Assembly (NCBI RefSeq): GCF_024124375.1
Contig: NZ_JAMXRZ010000007.1
Location: forward strand, 1 to 54,350
DNA: 54,350 nucleotides
Source of the DNA: Klenkia sp. PcliD-1-E
Lineage (GTDB): Bacteria; Actinomycetota; Actinomycetes; Mycobacteriales; Geodermatophilaceae
Direction: 5' to 3'
A model generated the notes under the pieces. The model searched no databases and was not told where the DNA came from. It worked only from the letters and a program-made list of their open reading frames with translations. A program made the translations under genes and the position numbers. Below, one piece after another: positions 17,678 to 25,972 of the stretch. The stretch's first letter is position 1, and each line of letters begins with the position of its first letter.

Positions 17678-18810
17678 CCGGGCAGCCCGTCCCGCAGCTC
17701 CGCCAGCAGGCTGTCGACGACGGGCTCGAGGCGTCCGTCGTGCGCGGCCGCGACGGCGCGCTGGCGCTGGTAGGACCCGCCGACCTCGAGGACGCGCAGC
17801 ACGTCGCCGAGCTCGGCCGCGCAGTCCAGCCGCTTGGCCGTGGGCATGAGCTCCTCGACCAGGTCGGTGAGCGCCTCGCGCACCGGCCGCACGGTGCCGC
17901 GCTCGTCGACGATGATCTCGGCGTCCAGGCCGTAGCGGGCCGCCCGCCACTTGTTCTCCCGCAGCACCCAGCTCGGCGGCACGGGCAGGGTGTAGCCGCG
18001 GTCGATCTCCCGGTCGAAGCGCTCGACCAGGCACTGGCTCATCGCGGCCACCGCGCCGATCTCGTCGAGGGTGGGCAGGCCGTCGCAGATCCGCAGCTCG
18101 ACGGTGCCGAAGTCCGGGTGCGGGCGGATGTCCCACCACACCTCCCGCACGCTCTCGATGGCGTGCGTGGAGATCAGCGTCTCCATGTACTCCTCGAACC
18201 CGTCCCAGCCCGACAGCTGGTAGGGCAGGCCCGCGGTCGGCATGCCCTCGAACACCTTCGACCGGGCGCTGGCCAGGCCGGTGTCGGCCCCCACCCAGTA
18301 CGGCGAGGACGCCGACAGGGCCAGGAAGTGCGGCACGTACTGGGTCAGCGCGTTGACGATCGGGATGATCTTGTCTGGCGACCGGACGCCGACGTGCACG
18401 TGGACGCCGAAGATCTGCAGCCGGCGGGCCAGCCACTGCATCTTCTCCACCAGCTGCGCGTAGCGCTCCTTCGGCGAGATGTCCTGGGTCTGCCAGTCGG
18501 TGATCGGGTGGGTGCCAGCGCACAGCACGCCCAGGCCGCGCCGGTCGGCGGCCTCGACGACCTCGGCCAGGGTGCCGGCGAGGTCGGCCTTGGCCTCGGC
18601 GACCGTGCTGCAGACGCCGGTGATGATCTCGATGGTCGACTGCAGGAGCTCGTGCTTGGCCTTGGGGTGCTCCTCGGCACCCTCGGGCGTCAGCTCGGCG
18701 AGGATGTCGATGGCGCCGGAGGTCAGCTGGCGGGTCTCGCGGTCGACCAGCTGCAGCTCCCACTCCACCCCCAGGCTCGCGCGCTCGGAGGACGTGAACC
18801 GGATCTGCAC
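17674..18810 (-). CDS. Glutamate-cysteine ligase family 2 protein (YbdK-like carboxylate-amine ligase)
   Basis: A 378-residue GCS2-family ATP-dependent carboxylate-amine ligase. Motifs include LGVEWELQLVD near the N-terminus, CAGTHPITDW, FGVHVHVGV, YWVGADTGLASAR and TVELRICDGLPT. Family members form gamma-glutamyl amide bonds; whether cysteine is the acceptor here is unknown. GTG 18810 is supported by a leaderless -10 box (TAGACT) 6 bases upstream. The M20 amidohydrolase follows with a 4-base overlap, so a ligase and a hydrolase of amide bonds share an operon. Confidence 0.88.
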   Translation of the reverse strand: MQIRFTSSERASLGVEWELQLVDRETRQLTSGAIDILAELTPEGAEEHPKAKHELLQSTIEIITGVCSTVAEAKADLAGTLAEVVEAADRRGLGVLCAGTHPITDWQTQDISPKERYAQLVEKMQWLARRLQIFGVHVHVGVRSPDKIIPIVNALTQYVPHFLALSASSPYWVGADTGLASARSKVFEGMPTAGLPYQLSGWDGFEEYMETLISTHAIESVREVWWDIRPHPDFGTVELRICDGLPTLDEIGAVAAMSQCLVERFDREIDRGYTLPVPPSWVLRENKWRAARYGLDAEIIVDERGTVRPVREALTDLVEELMPTAKRLDCAAELGDVLRVLEVGGSYQRQRAVAAAHDGRLEPVVDSLLAELRDGLPG

Positions 18811-18816
18811 CGGGCG

Positions 18817-18822
18817 AGTCTA
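18817..18822 (-). promoter_or_regulatory. -10 box TAGACT, leaderless promoter of the GCS2 ligase gene
   Basis: On the minus strand TAGACT is followed by 6 bases and then GTG 18810. No Shine-Dalgarno sequence fits in the space, consistent with leaderless initiation. Confidence 0.6.
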
Positions 18823-18849
18823 GGAGCAGCGGCCCGTCCGGGCAGGTCG

Positions 18850-19275
18850 TCAGGCCACGCTGCCCCGCGGCACGACCCAGCGCGTGCGCAGCCGGGGCTC
18901 GGCCTCGGCGATGAGGTCGTAGTCGGCGTCGTAGTGCAGCACCTCGGCACCGTGCACCAGCGCCGTCGCGGCGATGACGACGTCGACCACCTTCGGGCCG
19001 CGGTGCGCGCCCCGCTCCACCAGCGTGCGCTGCAGAGCGTGGGCGGCCTCGACGACGTCGTCCGTCTGGGGCAGCACCGGCATGCCAGCCAGAACCGACA
19101 TACCAGCGTCGTACTCGGTGACGTCGCGGGCGCTCACCCCGATCTCCATGCGCTGGACCAGCACGGACCGGAGCGTGTGCAGCGGTGAACCGACGTACTC
19201 CAGCACCGCGTCCCGCACCGCCGGAGTGGTTCGGATACGCGCATACGCCGAGTTGTCCAGGACCGCCTCAGGCAC
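18850..19275 (-). CDS. vapC: PIN-domain ribonuclease toxin, VapC-like
   Basis: A 141-residue PIN domain protein, predicted as an Mg-dependent RNase toxin. The acidic set is visible: D7 (VLDNSAY), E44 (QRMEIG), D98 (VVDVVIAATA) and D116/D118 (HYDADYD). GTG 19275 overlaps the antitoxin gene by 8 bases, the usual coupling of vapBC pairs. RNA target unknown. Confidence 0.88.
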   Translation of the reverse strand: MPEAVLDNSAYARIRTTPAVRDAVLEYVGSPLHTLRSVLVQRMEIGVSARDVTEYDAGMSVLAGMPVLPQTDDVVEAAHALQRTLVERGAHRGPKVVDVVIAATALVHGAEVLHYDADYDLIAEAEPRLRTRWVVPRGSVA

Positions 19276-19474
19276 GGATCCTGGCCAGGAATTCGGGGGT
19301 GAAGTCCGGGAAGACCTCCCCCGCGGCGACCGCCTCGACCATCGCCCGCTGCCGGGCCTGCAGCAGCACCAGGTCCAGCGCCGCCTCGACGGTGGACCGC
19401 TTCGACGTGGTGCCCAGCACCGCCTGCGCCTCGGCCAGCTTCTCGGCCGGGATGTCGACCAGCGTCTTGGCCAC
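19268..19474 (-). CDS. vapB: VapB-type antitoxin
   Basis: A 68-residue protein. The N-terminal half ([11 protein letters not shown]...[11 protein letters not shown]) fits a ribbon-helix-helix DNA-binding fold, and the C-terminal half ([14 protein letters not shown]) would wrap the PIN toxin. GTG 19474 is chosen because GGGAGG lies 8 bases upstream; GTG 19483 would overlap that site. An AT-rich imperfect palindrome 29 bases upstream is a likely autoregulatory operator. Confidence 0.82.
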   Translation of the reverse strand: MAKTLVDIPAEKLAEAQAVLGTTSKRSTVEAALDLVLLQARQRAMVEAVAAGEVFPDFTPEFLARIRA

Positions 19475-19502
19475 CGCGACCACCTCCCTCGTCCGCAGCG
19501 AC

Positions 19503-19521
19503 GATATACCCGGTGGATATC
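19503..19521. promoter_or_regulatory. Candidate vapBC operator/promoter palindrome
   Basis: The sequence gatatacccggtggatatc pairs at 7 of 9 positions around its centre and is an AT-rich island in very GC-rich DNA. Read on the minus strand it includes TATCGT, a possible -10. Type II antitoxins usually repress their own operon from such sites. Confidence 0.45.
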
Positions 19522-19547
19522 CCACGTCGACCGTCGGTGGCCTCGGC

Positions 19548-19553
19548 TAGCGT
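19548..19553 (+). promoter_or_regulatory. -10 box TAGCGT, leaderless promoter of the PNP operon
   Basis: TAGCGT is followed by 7 bases and GTG 19561. This supports the chosen start of the nucleoside phosphorylase over the upstream in-frame ATG at 19513. Confidence 0.6.
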
Positions 19554-19560
19554 CACGACC

Positions 19561-20379
19561 GTGAGCGAGACCAGCAGCCCGACCTCCCCCTCCGACCCCG
19601 CCGCCCTGGCCCGGCGCGCCGCCGACGACCTCGTGGCCGCCCTCGGCGAGGGCCACGACACCGCCGTCGTCATGGGCTCCGGGTGGGCCCCGGCGGCCGA
19701 CGCGTTCGGCGAGGTGCTGGCCAGCGTCGGCATCGGCGAGCTGCCCGGCTTCGCCGCGCCGACCGTGCAGGGCCACGGCGGGGAGATCCGCTCGGTCGCC
19801 GTCGGCGACCACAAGGTGCTGCTGTTCCTGGGCCGCACCCACCTCTACGAGGGCCGCGGGGTCGAGCCGGTCGTGCACGGCGTCCGGACGGCGGCCGCGG
19901 CCGGCGTGCGCACCGTGCTGCTGACCAACGCCGCCGGCGGGCTGTCCCCCCAGCACTCCGTCGGCCAGGCCGTGGTGATCAGCGACCACCTCAACCTCAC
20001 CGCCCGCTCCCCGCTCGTGGGCGCCCGCTTCGTCGACCTCACCGACCTCTACTCCCCCCGGCTGCGCGAGCTGGCCCGCCAGATCGACCCCTCGCTGGTC
20101 GAGGGCGTCTACGCGGCGCTGCCCGGCCCGCACTTCGAGACCCCGGCCGAGATCCGGATGCTCGGCACGCTGGGCGCCGACCTGGTCGGCATGAGCACCG
20201 CGCTGGAGGCGATCGCGGCCCGCGCCGAGGGCCTGGAGATCTTCGGGCTGTCCATGGTCACCAACGCCGCGGCCGGGATGAGCGGCGAGCCGCTGGACCA
20301 CCACGAGGTGCTGGCCGCGGGCAAGGCCGCCGCCACCCGGCTGGGCGCCTTCCTCGTCGACCTGATCGGGCGCTCCTGA
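19561..20379 (+). CDS. Purine-nucleoside phosphorylase
   Basis: A 272-residue trimeric-class PNP that phosphorolyses (deoxy)inosine and guanosine to base plus (deoxy)ribose-1-phosphate. Motifs are VVMGSGWAP (phosphate loop), [18 protein letters not shown] and [13 protein letters not shown], then [10 protein letters not shown] and VTNAAAGMS. Start GTG 19561 follows a leaderless -10 box. The next gene begins within its stop codon (TGATG). Mycobacterial deoD sits beside the same phosphomutase homologue, so pairing of phosphorolysis and pentose-phosphate isomerisation is likely. Confidence 0.95.
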   Translation: MSETSSPTSPSDPAALARRAADDLVAALGEGHDTAVVMGSGWAPAADAFGEVLASVGIGELPGFAAPTVQGHGGEIRSVAVGDHKVLLFLGRTHLYEGRGVEPVVHGVRTAAAAGVRTVLLTNAAGGLSPQHSVGQAVVISDHLNLTARSPLVGARFVDLTDLYSPRLRELARQIDPSLVEGVYAALPGPHFETPAEIRMLGTLGADLVGMSTALEAIAARAEGLEIFGLSMVTNAAAGMSGEPLDHHEVLAAGKAAATRLGAFLVDLIGRS

Positions 20380-21200
20380 TGGGCCCGGTGCTGCTCACCG
20401 GCGCCGCCGGCTACATCGGCACCCTGCTGCGCGAGGGCCTGCCCGAGCGCGGGCACGCCCTGCGCTCCCTGGACGTCGTCGAGATCGCCGAGCCGCGCCC
20501 GGGCGAGGAGCACCTGGTCGCCGACGCCACCGACCTCGAGGCCGTCACCGCCGCGGCGGAGGGCGCGGGCGCGCTGGTGCACATGGCCGGCATCGCCACC
20601 GAGTCCTCGTGGGAGGCCATCAAGCACGCGAACATCGAGGGCACCTACGTCGCGCTCGAGGCCGCCCGTCGGGCCGGGGTGCGCCGGGTCGTCTTGGCCA
20701 GCAGCAACCACGCGACCGGGATGTCGCCTCGGGTGGAGAACGCGCAGACCGACGCGCAGCCGCGCCCGGACACCTACTACGGCGTCTCCAAAGTGACGAT
20801 GGAGGCGCTGGGGTCGCTGTACGTCGACCGCTACGGCATGGACGTCGTCTGCCTGCGCATCGGCTCGGCGCTGCCCGAGCCCCGGGCGCCCCGGCACCTG
20901 TCCACCTGGCTGTCCCCGGGCGACACCGTCGGGCTGGTGCACGCCGCGCTCACCGCCCCCTCCCCCGGGTTCGCCGTCGTGTGGGGCATCTCGGCCAACA
21001 CCCGCGGCTGGTGGGACCTGACGTCGGCCCGGGCGCTGGGCTACGAGCCCGCCGACGACGCCGAGGCCTTCGCCGAGGCCATCACCGCGGCGCACGGCGA
21101 GCCCACCCCCGGCACGGTCGAGTTCGACCGCGTCGGCGGGGAGTACGCCGGCCCCGACTTCGCGGTCGACGCGGTGGCGGCCCGCGCACAGCAGCCGTGA
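20379..21200 (+). CDS. NAD-dependent epimerase/dehydratase family protein, uronate dehydrogenase-like
   Basis: A 273-residue short-chain dehydrogenase of the extended/atypical type. The Rossmann motif is LLTGAAGYIG at the N-terminus, the catalytic pair is YYGVSK, and HMAGIA and SSNHATGMSP are present. The SSNH segment, LRIGSALPEPRAPRHLSTWLS and the short length resemble uronate dehydrogenase, which oxidises hexuronates to aldarolactones. An unrelated sugar substrate is possible. ATG 20379 overlaps the PNP stop by one base and the downstream phosphosugar mutase starts inside its stop codon, so it is a true operon member. Confidence 0.78.
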   Translation: MGPVLLTGAAGYIGTLLREGLPERGHALRSLDVVEIAEPRPGEEHLVADATDLEAVTAAAEGAGALVHMAGIATESSWEAIKHANIEGTYVALEAARRAGVRRVVLASSNHATGMSPRVENAQTDAQPRPDTYYGVSKVTMEALGSLYVDRYGMDVVCLRIGSALPEPRAPRHLSTWLSPGDTVGLVHAALTAPSPGFAVVWGISANTRGWWDLTSARALGYEPADDAEAFAEAITAAHGEPTPGTVEFDRVGGEYAGPDFAVDAVAARAQQP

Positions 21201-22840
21201 GCCCGGCCGCCGGGTGGCTCGACCTGGGCGCCGTGCGCCAGTGGATGGCCGACGACCCGCACCCTGGTGACCGGGCGGAGCTGCAGGCGCTGCTCGACCG
21301 GGTCGACACCCGGGACACCGACGCCGTCCGGGAGCTCGCCGACCGGTTCGCCGGACCGCTGACCTTCGGCACCGCCGGGCTGCGCGGCCCGCTGCGGGCC
21401 GGGCCCGGGGGCATGAACGCCGCGGTGGTCGCCCGCGCCGCCGCCGGGCTCGGGCGGTACCTCGCCGACCACGGGCACGGCGGGGAGGGCGTGGTCGTCG
21501 GCTACGACGGCCGGCACCGCTCCGACGAGTTCGCCCGGGTCACCGCCCAGGTGCTCACCGGCGCGGGGTTCGTGGTCGAGGTGCTGCCCCGCCCGCTGCC
21601 CACACCGGTGCTGTCCTTCGCCGTCCGGCACCGGGGTGCGGTGGCCGGGGTGATGGTCACCGCCAGCCACAACCCGCCGCAGGACAACGGCTACAAGGTC
21701 TACCTCGCCGACGGCGCCCAGCTGGTCCCCCCGGCCGACCGCGAGATCGAGACCGCGATCGCCGCCTCCGGCCCGGCCGCCGCGCTGCCACTCGGCGAGG
21801 ACTGGACGACCCTGGGCGACGACGTGGAGGCCGACTACGTCGCCGCCGTGGTCGCCGCCCTGGACCCCGCCCGGGTGCCCGGCCGCGAGCGGCTGGTCAT
21901 CGCGACCACCGCCATGCACGGCGTGGGGACGGCGACCACCCGCGCGGTGTTCGCCGCAGCCGGCTTCGCCCCGCTGCACGCGGTGGCCGAGCAGGAGCAC
22001 CCCGACCCCGACTTCCCGACCGTGGCCTTCCCCAACCCCGAGGAGCCGGGTGCGGTCGACTTGCTGCTGGCGCTGGCCGCGCGGGTCGGGGCCGACGTCG
22101 CGCTGGCCGAGGACCCCGACGCCGACCGGTGCTCGGTGGTGTGCGGCGGCCGGCAGCTCACCGGCGACGAGGTCGGCGCGCTGATCGGCGACTGGCTGCT
22201 GCGCCGTGGGGTGACCGGCACCTACGCCCGGTCGCTGGTCAGCGGGTCGCTGCTGGGCGAGCTCGCCGCCGCGGCCGGGCAGCCCACCGAGGAGACCCCG
22301 ACCGGCTTCAAGTGGATCATCCGGGCCGGGTCCCCGTCGGCGCCGCTGGTGTTCGGCTACGAGGAGGCCTTGGGCTACGCGGTCACCCCCGGCGTCGCGC
22401 ACGACAAGGACGGCATCTCCGCCAGCCTCGCGGTCGCGCTGCTGGCCGCCGAGCTCGCCGCCGAGGGCCGCACGCTGCTCGACCGGCTCGACGACCTGGC
22501 CCGCGAGCACGGCCTGCACGCCACCGGTCAGCTGTCGGTCCGGGTCACCGACCTGTCGCTGATCTCCGGGGCGATGGACCGGCTGCGGGCAGCCCCGCCC
22601 GAGCAGCTGCTGGGCCGGCCGGTCGGGTTCGAGGACCTGCTGCCCGAGGTCGACGGCGTCCGGCTGACCGGCGAGGGCCTGCGCGTCGTCGTCCGGCCCA
22701 GCGGCACCGAGCCGAAGCTCAAGGCCTACCTGCAGTCCGTCGTCCCGGTCGCCGGCGGCGACGTGGCCGCCGCCCGCGCACAGGGCGACGCGGACCTCGC
22801 CCGGCTGCGCAGCGAGATGTCGGCGGCCCTGGGCCTGTGA
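21197..22840 (+). CDS. Phosphosugar mutase (phosphoglucomutase/phosphomannomutase family, PmmB-like)
   Basis: A 547-residue alpha-D-phosphohexomutase. TFGTAGLRGP opens the fold, VTASHNPPQDNGYK carries the phosphoserine S157, DPDADR binds the metal, GYEEALGY is the sugar-specificity loop and RPSGTEPKLKAY binds phosphate. GTG 21197 shares GTGA with the previous stop. This long subfamily (PGM2-like) includes phosphopentomutases and phosphoglucomutases. Being two genes after PNP, it may convert ribose-1-phosphate and deoxyribose-1-phosphate to the 5-phosphates; this is inference from context. Confidence 0.92.
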   Translation: MSPAAGWLDLGAVRQWMADDPHPGDRAELQALLDRVDTRDTDAVRELADRFAGPLTFGTAGLRGPLRAGPGGMNAAVVARAAAGLGRYLADHGHGGEGVVVGYDGRHRSDEFARVTAQVLTGAGFVVEVLPRPLPTPVLSFAVRHRGAVAGVMVTASHNPPQDNGYKVYLADGAQLVPPADREIETAIAASGPAAALPLGEDWTTLGDDVEADYVAAVVAALDPARVPGRERLVIATTAMHGVGTATTRAVFAAAGFAPLHAVAEQEHPDPDFPTVAFPNPEEPGAVDLLLALAARVGADVALAEDPDADRCSVVCGGRQLTGDEVGALIGDWLLRRGVTGTYARSLVSGSLLGELAAAAGQPTEETPTGFKWIIRAGSPSAPLVFGYEEALGYAVTPGVAHDKDGISASLAVALLAAELAAEGRTLLDRLDDLAREHGLHATGQLSVRVTDLSLISGAMDRLRAAPPEQLLGRPVGFEDLLPEVDGVRLTGEGLRVVVRPSGTEPKLKAYLQSVVPVAGGDVAAARAQGDADLARLRSEMSAALGL

Positions 22841-23451
22841 TCGAGTGGCTGCACGGGCTGCCACCGCTGGTCGTCTACGGCACGGTGCTGCTGGTCGTGG
22901 GCGTGGAGAGCATCGGCGTCCCGCTGCCGGGCGAGACGGTGCTGATCGGTGCCGCGCTGCTGGCCGGCCAGGGCGTGGTCTCGCCGGTGACCGTGGCGGT
23001 GTGCGCCGCCGTCTCGGCCGCGGTCGGCGACAGCATCGGGTACCTGCTGGGCCGCCGGTACGGTGACCGGCTCTTCGCCTGGGCGGCCCGCCGCTCGCCG
23101 AGGCACCTGGGGCCCGACCGGCTCGCGTCGGCCCGGTCGCTGATGGAGCGGCACGGGGTGTGGGCCATCTTCTTCGGCCGCTTCGTCGCCCTGCTCCGCA
23201 TCCTGGCCGGGCCGCTGGCCGGGTCGCTGGGCATGCCCTACCGCACCTTCGCGGTCGCGAACTGGACCGGCGCGGTGGTGTGGGCCGGGGTCACCACCGC
23301 CGTCGTCGTCGCGCTGGGTGCGGCCGCCGAGCAGCTGCTGGGCCGGGTGTCCACCGGCGGGTTGGTCGCCGTCGCCGTCCTGGCGGTGGGCGCCGTCGTG
23401 CTGGTGCGGGTGCGTTCGCGCCGCCGTCAGCGCCAGTCCGAGGGCGGGTAG
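22837..23451 (+). CDS. DedA family membrane protein
   Basis: A 204-residue integral membrane protein with about five hydrophobic segments. Family marks are GVPLPGETVLIGAA and GDSIGYLLGRRYG near the N-terminus and FFGRFVALLRILAGPLAG in the middle. DedA proteins support membrane homeostasis, and some flip phospholipids or undecaprenyl phosphate. Start GTG 22837 overlaps the mutase stop by 4 bases. The 3' end overlaps the convergent DUF805 gene by 25 bases. Confidence 0.9.
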   Translation: MIEWLHGLPPLVVYGTVLLVVGVESIGVPLPGETVLIGAALLAGQGVVSPVTVAVCAAVSAAVGDSIGYLLGRRYGDRLFAWAARRSPRHLGPDRLASARSLMERHGVWAIFFGRFVALLRILAGPLAGSLGMPYRTFAVANWTGAVVWAGVTTAVVVALGAAAEQLLGRVSTGGLVAVAVLAVGAVVLVRVRSRRRQRQSEGG

Positions 23452-23882
23452 TCCGGCGCCCGGTCGGCCGTCCCCGGGGCGGAGGGCAGCCCGGGTGCGG
23501 CGGGCCGGCCCTCGGGCGGGCCGTAGCGGTTCACGACCGGCTGGCCCGGGACGGCCCCGCAGATGCCCAGCAACGCCAGCTGGCCGAAGAAGGGCACCAG
23601 GTTCAGCAGCAGCCACCACGCCGAACGGCCCTGGTCGTGCAGCCGGCAGGCGTGCGCGCTCAGCGTGGGCACCAGCGTGGCGTAGCCGACGACCGTGCTC
23701 AGGGTGCCCAGCTCCAGCACCGTCGCCCGGCCGGCGAGCACGTCGGGGACGTTGGTGTCGCCGAAGGACCAGTCGGCGAAGAAGGCCAGCACGCCGAGCG
23801 CCGCCAGGGGCAGCACGTAGTGCAGCCAGAACACCCGGCGGCCGATCCGGCCCCGACGCACGTACCAGTTCACGAAGTCCAC
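23427..23882 (-). CDS. DUF805 membrane protein (first of a tandem pair)
   Basis: A 151-residue protein with about four helices. The N-terminal RRGRIGRRVFWLHYVLPL and CRLHDQGRSAWWLLLNLVPFFG are the DUF805 signatures ([GR]RxxFW, RLHDxGxSxWW). Function unknown. ATG 23882 lies 13 bases inside the upstream DUF805 paralogue. The C-terminal 35 residues are Pro/Gly-rich and polar. It closes the operon upp, oxidoreductase, DUF805, DUF805. Confidence 0.85.
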   Translation of the reverse strand: MDFVNWYVRRGRIGRRVFWLHYVLPLAALGVLAFFADWSFGDTNVPDVLAGRATVLELGTLSTVVGYATLVPTLSAHACRLHDQGRSAWWLLLNLVPFFGQLALLGICGAVPGQPVVNRYGPPEGRPAAPGLPSAPGTADRAPDYPPSDWR

Positions 23883-24289
23883 GCTGCTCCCCCCGACGTC
23901 CTCGGGTCATGACCGTACGGGTTCGGGCCGGGCGTGCCGCGCAGGAACCCGACGGTCACCACCAGCACCAGCCACCCGACCACCGGGACGAGGAACCACA
24001 GCAGCCACCACGCGGAGTGGCCGCGGTCGTGCAACCGGCACACCAGCGCTGCGACGTTCGGCACCAGGAGGAGCAGCCCGGTCACCGTGGTGACCGGCCC
24101 GCCGGCGTCCGGGAAGGGCCACAGCACGTCGAACCCGTCGGTGCCGCTGACCCGCGGGTAGGCGTCCGGGAAGAACCGGGCGTCGACCCAGGTGGTCAGC
24201 ACGCCGAGCAGGACGAAGGCCACGACGTAGCCCAGCCACCACCGCTGCCGGCCGATCCGCCCCCGCGGCAGGAACCAGGACCCCGCCAT
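23870..24289 (-). CDS. DUF805 membrane protein (second of a tandem pair)
   Basis: A 139-residue paralogue of the next gene. LPRGRIGRQRWWLGYVVAF opens it, and CRLHDRGHSAWWLLWFLVPVVGW carries the DUF805 core. About four helices are expected; the function is unknown. ATG 24289 forms TGATG with the end of the oxidoreductase gene. Confidence 0.85.
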   Translation of the reverse strand: MAGSWFLPRGRIGRQRWWLGYVVAFVLLGVLTTWVDARFFPDAYPRVSGTDGFDVLWPFPDAGGPVTTVTGLLLLVPNVAALVCRLHDRGHSAWWLLWFLVPVVGWLVLVVTVGFLRGTPGPNPYGHDPRTSGGAAWTS

Positions 24290-25185
24290 CAGACGCTCTG
24301 GCGGGCACCAGCTGCCACGGCCCGCTCGGCCGCGGCCAGCACGCGCACCTGCGCGGCGCCGTAGGCGGCGTCGCAGGGGTGCGCCCCCCCGGTCAGCGCA
24401 GCCGCCTGCAGCTCGCTGACCGCGACCGCGTGCGCCTCGTGCGCCGACCGCTCGGGCGGGGGCAGCAGGACCAGCCGACCGGCGTCGCCGTGCACCCAGA
24501 ACTCCTCGCCCGCCGACAGCGGCGAGGCGGTGGCCGACACGGTGACCGTGCTGGTGGCCCCGCCCTCGTGCTCGAGCACGACGTTGACCGTGCCGTCGGC
24601 CGCCCGCGCGCCCTGCGCGGCCACCACCGGCCCCAGCGCGGGCTCCAGCAGCGACAGCGCGTGCGGCCCGAGGTCCCACAGCGGCGCGCCGGGCTCGGCC
24701 CGCCACACCGACTGCCGGAAGGGGCTGTCGGCGGCGAAGGTGCTGGCCAGCCAGGTGACGTGACCGCCGACGAGGGTGGAGCGGGCGGCCTGCTCCAGCC
24801 AGGCGGCCGTGGACTCGCGGAACCGGTAGGTCAGGAACACGACCGAGGCGACACCGGCGTCGGCGGCCGCGCCGGCCACCCGGTCGGCGTCGGCGACCGA
24901 CAGCGCGACGGGCTTCTCCAGCAGCAGGTGGCAGCCGGCCTGCGCCGCACGGACGGCCAGGTCGGGCTGCACCGAGGGCGGCACCGAGATGCTCACCGCG
25001 TCGACGTCGGCCAGCAGTGCGTCCAGGTCGGCCGTCCCGGGCACGCCGTACCGCTCGCCGGCGACGGAGGCCTTGGCCGCGTCGCGGCCCCAGATGCCGA
25101 CCAGCTCGGCGTCGGGGTGCCCGGCCAGCGACGCGGCGTGCACCTCGGTGGCCCAGAAGCCGCTGCCGAGGACGGCGAAGCGCAT
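24289..25185 (-). CDS. Gfo/Idh/MocA family oxidoreductase
   Basis: A 298-residue NAD(P)-dependent sugar-type oxidoreductase. The N-terminal Rossmann domain has AVLGSGFWATEVHAASL, followed by AVSISVPPSVQPDL and the hallmark LLEKPVALS. A C-terminal alpha/beta domain starts near residue 120 and includes LWDLGPHALSLLEPALG. The substrate is unknown; sugars, inositols and their derivatives are typical. It overlaps the upp stop by one base and the DUF805 start by one base. Confidence 0.88.
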   Translation of the reverse strand: MRFAVLGSGFWATEVHAASLAGHPDAELVGIWGRDAAKASVAGERYGVPGTADLDALLADVDAVSISVPPSVQPDLAVRAAQAGCHLLLEKPVALSVADADRVAGAAADAGVASVVFLTYRFRESTAAWLEQAARSTLVGGHVTWLASTFAADSPFRQSVWRAEPGAPLWDLGPHALSLLEPALGPVVAAQGARAADGTVNVVLEHEGGATSTVTVSATASPLSAGEEFWVHGDAGRLVLLPPPERSAHEAHAVAVSELQAAALTGGAHPCDAAYGAAQVRVLAAAERAVAAGARQSV

Positions 25186-25808
25186 CAGACCGCGCCGAAC
25201 TGGCGGTCCCCGGCGTCCCCGAGGCCCGGGACGATGTAGGCGTTGTCGTCGAGCCCCTCGTCGATGCTGCCGGTGAACACCCGCAGCGGCAGCCCCGACT
25301 CCTCCAGCCGACGCAGGCCCTCGGGCGCAGCCAGCGCGCACAGCACCGTGATCGCGGTGCAGCCGCGCTCGGTGAGCAGGGTGCAGCAGTGCACCAGGGA
25401 GCCGCCGGTGGCCAGCATCGGGTCCAGCACGAAGACCTCGCGGCCCACCAGCGACTCCGGCAGCGAGGCCATGTAGGCCTCGGGCTCGAAGGTGGTCTCG
25501 TTGCGGGCCAGCCCGACGAACCCCATCTGCGACTCCGGCAGCAGCGAGTGCGCGGTGTCGGCCATGCCCAGCCCGGCGCGCAGCACCGGCACGATCAGCG
25601 GCGGCGCGGCCAGGCGGTAGCCGGTGGTGTCGGTGACCGGGGTGGTGATCGGGTACTCCTCCACCGCGAGCTCGCGGGTGGCCTCGAAGACCAGCAGCTC
25701 GGTCAGGTCGCGCAGCGCCGCCCGGAACGCGGCGTTGTCGGTGCGCTCGTCGCGCATCCGGGTCAGGCGGGCACGGGCGATCGGGTGGTCCACGACGGTG
25801 AGCTGCAC
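25185..25808 (-). CDS. upp: Uracil phosphoribosyltransferase
   Basis: A 207-residue enzyme that makes UMP from uracil and PRPP. The PRPP-binding loop is DPMLATGGS. The uracil-binding C-terminal region [23 protein letters not shown] is intact, and [10 protein letters not shown] is also present. GTG 25808 is supported by the -10 box TACCGT 6 bases upstream (leaderless). It is the first gene of a four-gene minus-strand operon. It recaptures uracil released by the thymidine/pyrimidine phosphorylase elsewhere in the window. Confidence 0.96.
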   Translation of the reverse strand: MQLTVVDHPIARARLTRMRDERTDNAAFRAALRDLTELLVFEATRELAVEEYPITTPVTDTTGYRLAAPPLIVPVLRAGLGMADTAHSLLPESQMGFVGLARNETTFEPEAYMASLPESLVGREVFVLDPMLATGGSLVHCCTLLTERGCTAITVLCALAAPEGLRRLEESGLPLRVFTGSIDEGLDDNAYIVPGLGDAGDRQFGAV

Positions 25809-25814
25809 GGCTGC

Positions 25815-25820
25815 ACGGTA
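25815..25820 (-). promoter_or_regulatory. -10 box TACCGT, leaderless promoter of upp
   Basis: TACCGT on the minus strand ends 6 bases before GTG 25808. No ribosome binding site precedes the start. Confidence 0.6.
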
Positions 25821-25907
25821 TCGGCCCCGGGAAGCCCGCCCGGCGCCACCGGGGACGGTCCCGGTTCACCCGATGGGGTGGAGCTGCTCAGGTCGGCCGG
25901 TCGAGCA

Positions 25908-25929
25908 CCCGTTGGTTGCGTGCAACGGG
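25908..25929. promoter_or_regulatory. Inverted repeat upstream of the TasA/SipW-like operon
   Basis: Perfect 7-base arms cccgttg (25908-25914) and caacggg (25923-25929) with an 8-base spacer. It lies 43 bases before GTG 25973, where an operator for this operon would be expected. The surrounding bases are less GC-rich than usual. Confidence 0.45.
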
Positions 25930-25972
25930 ACGAAATGGTTCCGAGAAATGATCGTCCCGACTGGAGGACCCC

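Noticed and set aside
19513-19560. Upstream ATG start for the nucleoside phosphorylase
   Set aside because: It would add 16 residues without homology and would cover the TAGCGT promoter box and the vapBC control site. GTG 19561 fits a leaderless start.
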